From: RGIG9041 sp045657265
GTDB taxonomy: Bacteria; Bacillota; Clostridia; Oscillospirales; QAKW01
Direction: 5' to 3'
Assembly: GCA_045657265.1 (NCBI GenBank)
Contig: JAZOSU010000017.1
Coordinates: 5,075-69,074 of the forward strand
Length of the DNA stretch: 64,000 nucleotides
In this document: in pieces, positions 61,565 to 64,000 of the stretch
Numbering within the stretch: position 1 is the first letter of the stretch
Layout: each line of letters begins with the position of its first letter
The notes under the pieces: model-generated
Database searches by the model: none
What the model saw: the letters and a program-made list of their open reading frames with translations, nothing else
Told to the model about the DNA's origin: nothing
Translations under genes and position numbers: made by a program

Positions 61565-62005
61565 TTAAAATTTTACTTCTGCTGAATAACTTGTGATACT
61601 TTCACTATTACTTCCACTGTAAACTTTATAGACAGCTTTTACGCGATATGTGCCACTATCAACACTTATGCTTTTTGTGAGTGTTCCATAAAATGTATTA
61701 TATGTGGCTGTCCAAGTTTCAGCAGCACTCCACCATAATAAAGTTTTCTTTTGCAAAGTCATAGTGATTTCAATTTTTGTTGTTGTACCGTTATAACCGG
61801 TTACATCAGCAACGCAAGAAGCTTTTCCATTGACTTTTGTAAGGTTTGTAAGGCACTGGTTTGTATAATTGTACAAAGGTTGAACGGTACCGCTATTTGA
61901 AAAATCTTCTCTATTAATAATCGGTACAACTTCAGCAGATGCGAATGTACTAAAAGAAAGTAACATAACGATAACTAACATTATAGAAACTAATCTTTTT
62001 GTCAT
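61565..62005 (-). CDS. Small exported protein, DUF6147-like
   Basis: 146 residues from the ATG at 62005, just after GGAGGTG. A signal peptide (1-24, FSTFASAE) is followed by a mature domain of short beta strands rich in Ser/Thr/Tyr: GKASCVADVTGYNGTTTKIE, LQKKTLLWWSAAETWTATY, DSGTYRVKAVYKVYSG. It resembles a family of small secreted Firmicutes proteins (I believe DUF6147) of unknown function. A candidate ECF promoter (62078-62046) is upstream, and the divergent gene is the sigma factor. Confidence 0.72.
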   Translation of the reverse strand: MTKRLVSIMLVIVMLLSFSTFASAEVVPIINREDFSNSGTVQPLYNYTNQCLTNLTKVNGKASCVADVTGYNGTTTKIEITMTLQKKTLLWWSAAETWTATYNTFYGTLTKSISVDSGTYRVKAVYKVYSGSNSESITSYSAEVKF

Positions 62006-62045
62006 AAATATCACCTCCTTTCATAATGCTTTTTAGACCTCACTG

Positions 62046-62078
62046 TAATAACTAAATTTAAAATCCGAATTTGTGACA
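62046..62078 (-). promoter_or_regulatory. Candidate ECF-sigma promoter, copy 1
   Basis: On the minus strand TGTCAC (62078-62073), 14 nt, then AATTTAGTTATTA (62058-62046), 40 bp before the exported-protein start. The same two blocks in the same register are at 63631-63663. Confidence 0.6.
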
Positions 62079-62112
62079 GAAAATTACCGATTTTTTTAAA
62101 ACTTTTAAACTA

Positions 62113-62141
62113 TTGATTTTTGAATACTAAATTGATATACT
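62113..62141 (+). promoter_or_regulatory. Candidate sigma-A promoter of the sigma factor operon
   Basis: TTGATT (62113-62118), a 17-nt spacer and TATACT (62136-62141), 37 bp before the sigma gene. The ECF-type motif is not seen here, so housekeeping expression is likely. Confidence 0.55.
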
Positions 62142-62178
62142 ATTGCCTGCAAACTAATAATTGGATGGTGATAAGGTT

Positions 62179-62718
62179 ATGCTTTTGTTTCTATTAAGTT
62201 TGGTGGATTCACTTGAAGATAAGAAAAAAGTAGAAGAATTATATTATAAATATAGAACTTTAATGAAATATATTTCCATGAAAATGCTTCATAATGAAGA
62301 TATGGCAGAGGATGCAGTTGGTGATGCGTTGGTATCACTAATTGAAAACTTGAACAGAATTGATGAAGTTGAGTCAGATGATACTAAATCATTCATTTAT
62401 ATTGTTATTCGAAATGCTAGTTTGAATAGATATAACAAATCCACCAAACATCCAGCAGAAAATATTGATGACTTTATTGAATATCAAATAGATGATACCG
62501 ATGTTTTTGAAGAGGTTTATTTGAATGATTATTTTCAATGCTTTACTAAGTTGCCCCCGATCTATAGAGATGTTATTGAATTAAAAACATATTACGATAT
62601 GTCAACAAAAGATATTGCTTCTGTATTACATATATCAGAAGATTCGGTAAGAAAAAGAATTGAACGCGCAAGGAAAATTCTAAAAGAACTTATGGAAAGC
62701 GGTGAAATTAATGTTTGA
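62179..62718 (+). CDS. ECF-type RNA polymerase sigma factor
   Basis: 179 residues from the ATG at 62179; an in-frame TTG at 62161 is the alternative. Region 2 is YKYRTLMKYISMKMLHNEDMAEDAVGDALVSLIENL cut across residues about 20-55 (AEDAVGDAL in the core-binding helix); region 4 is LPPIYRDVIELKTYYDMSTK, then IASVLHISEDSVRKRIERAR (HTH). There is no region 3. The next gene, a membrane DUF4367 protein, overlaps by 8 bp and should be its anti-sigma factor. Targets are inferred to be the flanking exported-protein genes. Confidence 0.9.
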   Translation: MLLFLLSLVDSLEDKKKVEELYYKYRTLMKYISMKMLHNEDMAEDAVGDALVSLIENLNRIDEVESDDTKSFIYIVIRNASLNRYNKSTKHPAENIDDFIEYQIDDTDVFEEVYLNDYFQCFTKLPPIYRDVIELKTYYDMSTKDIASVLHISEDSVRKRIERARKILKELMESGEINV

Positions 62719-63400
62719 AACTAATAAAGATGAAATTACTGAAGTTATTATTAAAGAGTACAATAAAAGACTTTGTGCCAAACTTCCTACTGATGAAGAA
62801 TTAAAAGATATAACATTTAGTAAAAGATTTCTCAAAAATGCTGATCGCATTATCAATCATTATGATAAATTCTATTATGTATTTATCAATACATTTCCCA
62901 AGCGCGTAGCTTGTCTCATTGTTGCATCAATAATGTTTTTAACTATGGTTGCTTGTTCTATAAAACCATTGCGCGAAGCTTTCGTGGAATTTATTGTTGA
63001 AACATATGAGAATTTCACGGAAATAATTTTTTCTGATAAAGATGATGTCGAAAACGAGAACAACATTTTTTCTTCAAAATCACTGACATATATTCCGGAA
63101 GAGTTCAGTTTGATTTCAGATGTTAAATCTGATAGTTTTAACAAACAAATATACAGTACCAATTCAAATGATACGCTCACATTTGTACAGAGTTTTAAAG
63201 ATGGTGCAAATTTAAAAATAAATACAGAAAATGTTAATTATAAAAAAATCGAATTAGCCAATGGTTATGAAGCATTATTTTATACAAACAAGGGAGAGAA
63301 TTGTTTAATATATGCTGATGAAAAATATGTGTTTACACTAACTACTACTGATAAATATACCGAGATAGATCTTGTTAGAATTGCTGAGTCAATAAAATGA
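62711..63400 (+). CDS. Membrane anti-sigma factor, DUF4367 domain
   Basis: 229 residues from the ATG at 62711 (GGTGAAATTA upstream). The cytoplasmic part (1-60) would hold the sigma factor; one membrane helix is at about 64-83 (VACLIVASIMFLTMVACSI); the outer part (about 125-229) is DUF4367-like: LTYIPEEFSLIS, NGYEALFYTNKGENCLIYAD, EIDLVRIAESIK. DUF4367 proteins commonly pair with ECF sigma factors and sense an envelope or peptide signal. No ZAS-type zinc motif (HxxxCxxC) is seen. Confidence 0.82.
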   Translation: MFETNKDEITEVIIKEYNKRLCAKLPTDEELKDITFSKRFLKNADRIINHYDKFYYVFINTFPKRVACLIVASIMFLTMVACSIKPLREAFVEFIVETYENFTEIIFSDKDDVENENNIFSSKSLTYIPEEFSLISDVKSDSFNKQIYSTNSNDTLTFVQSFKDGANLKINTENVNYKKIELANGYEALFYTNKGENCLIYADEKYVFTLTTTDKYTEIDLVRIAESIK

Positions 63401-63501
63401 CAAAAGTAAAGGATAATAATTAAGCAGATTGTTTTTTGCAAATTTTTTTACAAAGTAACACTTTCTTTTTTATTATACTACCGAAGTTACAAAATATTTT
63501 T

Positions 63502-63534
63502 TGTGTCAAAAGAGAATTGTATATTATTTAATCT
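63502..63534 (+). promoter_or_regulatory. Candidate ECF-sigma promoter, copy 2 (diverged)
   Basis: TGTGTC (63502-63507) with a 14-nt spacer nearly identical (12 of 14) to that of copy 3, and a less similar A/T-rich downstream block. A terminator hairpin follows only 28 nt later, so it would make a short RNA. Confidence 0.4.
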
Positions 63535-63561
63535 GAATTGTTCTCATTTTTATATTCTAAT

Positions 63562-63592
63562 AACAGCATAGCTTTTGCTATGCTGTTTTTTA
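63562..63592 (+). terminator. Terminator downstream of the sigma operon
   Basis: An 11-bp perfect stem AACAGCATAGC (63562-63572), loop TTTT, arm 63577-63587, then a T-run. It closes the sigma/anti-sigma operon or a short RNA from 63535. Confidence 0.85.
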
Positions 63593-63630
63593 ATGTGGTT
63601 ATATTTAATTTGTATTAAAAAATATTTTTT

Positions 63631-63663
63631 TGTCACAAAAGAGTATTGTGAATTTAGTTATTA
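63631..63663 (+). promoter_or_regulatory. Candidate ECF-sigma promoter, copy 3
   Basis: TGTCAC (63631-63636), 14 nt, AATTTAGTTATTA (63651-63663), identical blocks and spacing to copy 1. It is 27 bp before the leader ORF. Confidence 0.6.
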
Positions 63664-63690
63664 TATAACAAAAGGTATGGGAGCTATAAT

Positions 63691-63756
63691 ATGTTTATTC
63701 AAATAAAGAAAATTCATTATTATATTTGGAGTGAAAATATAATTTTACTTTCATAA
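63691..63756 (+). CDS. 21-residue leader ORF
   Basis: MFIQIKKIHYYIWSENIILL with a final Ser, preceded by GGGAG 8 nt upstream. Its stop codon (63754-63756) falls inside the left arm of the 21-bp inverted repeat, so ribosome passage would open that arm. Such a layout is typical of translation-coupled leaders, but no run of a single regulatory amino acid is seen. Confidence 0.45.
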   Translation: MFIQIKKIHYYIWSENIILLS

Positions 63757-63800
63757 GGCACAGGGATAAATAAATATTTCTGTGCCTTATGAAAGTAAAA
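63743..63800 (+). promoter_or_regulatory. 21-bp perfect inverted repeat in the 5' leader
   Basis: Left arm from TTTTACTTTCATAAGGCACA (63743-63763, last base G) pairs perfectly with 63780-63800; the loop is 16 nt (63764-63779). It ends 10 bp before the GGAG ribosome site of the exported-protein gene. No T-run follows directly. It could be an attenuator, an mRNA-stability hairpin, or a mobile palindrome. Confidence 0.7.
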
Positions 63801-63821
63801 TAATAAATAAGGAGTAGTAAA

Positions 63822-64000
63822 ATGAAAAAAAGACCATTTATCATTATTTTAATAGCAGCACTATTAATATCAATTTTTTCATGCATATCAGTTTTTGCCA
63901 GTTTGAATAATTCCAACCCTATTCCTGAGGATGGAATATATGAAATCCGAAAGGGTGTTGATAAAACGAGAATTTTAGAATTACCATTAAGTAACAATAC
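63822..64000 (+). CDS. Exported protein, N-terminal part (cut by window end)
   Basis: The first 59 codons of a gene that runs off the window. AAGGAG is 8 nt before the ATG. A signal peptide (1-27: KKRPFIIILIAALLISIFSC then ISVFAS) precedes NNSNPIPEDGIYEIRKGVD. The Cys at about residue 20 is not in a good lipobox. The family is not recognisable from this part. It would be controlled by the upstream ECF-type motif, leader ORF and hairpin. Confidence 0.7.
   Translation, partial: MKKRPFIIILIAALLISIFSCISVFASLNNSNPIPEDGIYEIRKGVDKTRILELPLSNN

Noticed and set aside
63695..63997. 100-codon minus-strand ORF at the window end
   Set aside because: Its hydrophobic stretch is the antisense of the signal peptide at 63822, which has a ribosome site and typical layout; the inverted repeat is also within it.
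1..64000. tRNA or rRNA genes
   Set aside because: I looked in every intergenic stretch over 80 bp and saw no cloverleaf with a GGTTCRA-type T-loop and no rRNA signature; a covariance search could still find one.

Overview
This AT-rich window reads as the chromosome of an anaerobic, endospore-forming Clostridia (Bacillota). The evidence is an alpha/beta-type small acid-soluble spore protein, Spo0A, a SpoIVFA/SpoIVFB-like pair, a T-box before tyrS, a Na+-type oxaloacetate decarboxylase, RqcH, and four proteins with S-layer homology (SLH) domains. A gut-type Oscillospirales/Monoglobales-like lineage is my guess and is not proven by the sequence. I see no rRNA, tRNA or CRISPR array.

Layout. 1-3.2 kb: a four-gene membrane decarboxylase operon (oadA-oadG-biotin carrier-oadB), with oadB cut by the window edge. 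3.2-14 kb: mixed housekeeping and transport genes (MFS, SDR, recG, spore protein, radical SAM, DUF4364, nucleotidyltransferase followed by a broken sugar-kinase-like gene, histidine phosphatase, MATE), then a 275-bp element with terminal inverted repeats. 14.1-16.8 kb: SLH/Ig-like surface protein. 16.9-21.1 kb: a tight five-gene amino-sugar/sugar-phosphate operon (NagB-like, FSA-like, archaeal-type TIM-like, YjbQ, NagA). 21-28.6 kb: ABC exporter, two radical-SAM-related genes coupled to the SpoIVFA/B-like pair, tyrS with its T-box, and a 43-codon acidic ORF with an apparent AUA start. 28.9-37.9 kb: an eight-gene overlapping operon (trmK, nif3-like, rqcH, a degenerate BCAT, rluA-like, polA, rimI, tsaD), facing an apparently leaderless acyl-ACP thioesterase. 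38.7-49.2 kb: SLH amidase, spo0A, rsmI, trmN6-like, SH3 protein, MFS and a giant SLH beta-helix protein. 49.3-56.8 kb: trhP-like, TSCPD and hemW genes, a GH78 rhamnosidase remnant wedged between hemW and lepA, then membrane proteins and prfB. 56.9-59 kb: a probably abundant N-terminal-SLH protein. 59-64 kb: an accessory region with an array of mini-hairpins, an inactivated IS3-family element that truncates an exported-protein gene, and an ECF sigma/anti-sigma pair flanked by genes for exported proteins.

Most interesting points. (1) The ECF region: a bipartite motif (TGTCAC, 14 nt, AATTTAGTTATTA) is found in identical register upstream of a divergent exported-protein gene and upstream of a 21-codon leader ORF, a 21-bp perfect inverted repeat and a second exported-protein gene. 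This suggests a small sigma-controlled secreted-protein regulon with a built-in attenuator-like leader. (2) Spo0A keeps its DNA-binding domain but has lost the acidic pair, Thr and Lys of a working receiver. (3) A BCAT paralogue has apparently lost its PLP lysine and phosphate loop. (4) An amino-sugar operon pairs NagA/NagB-like enzymes with an FSA-like aldolase and a TIM-like protein. (5) Two structured intergenic repeat elements are of types I cannot name.
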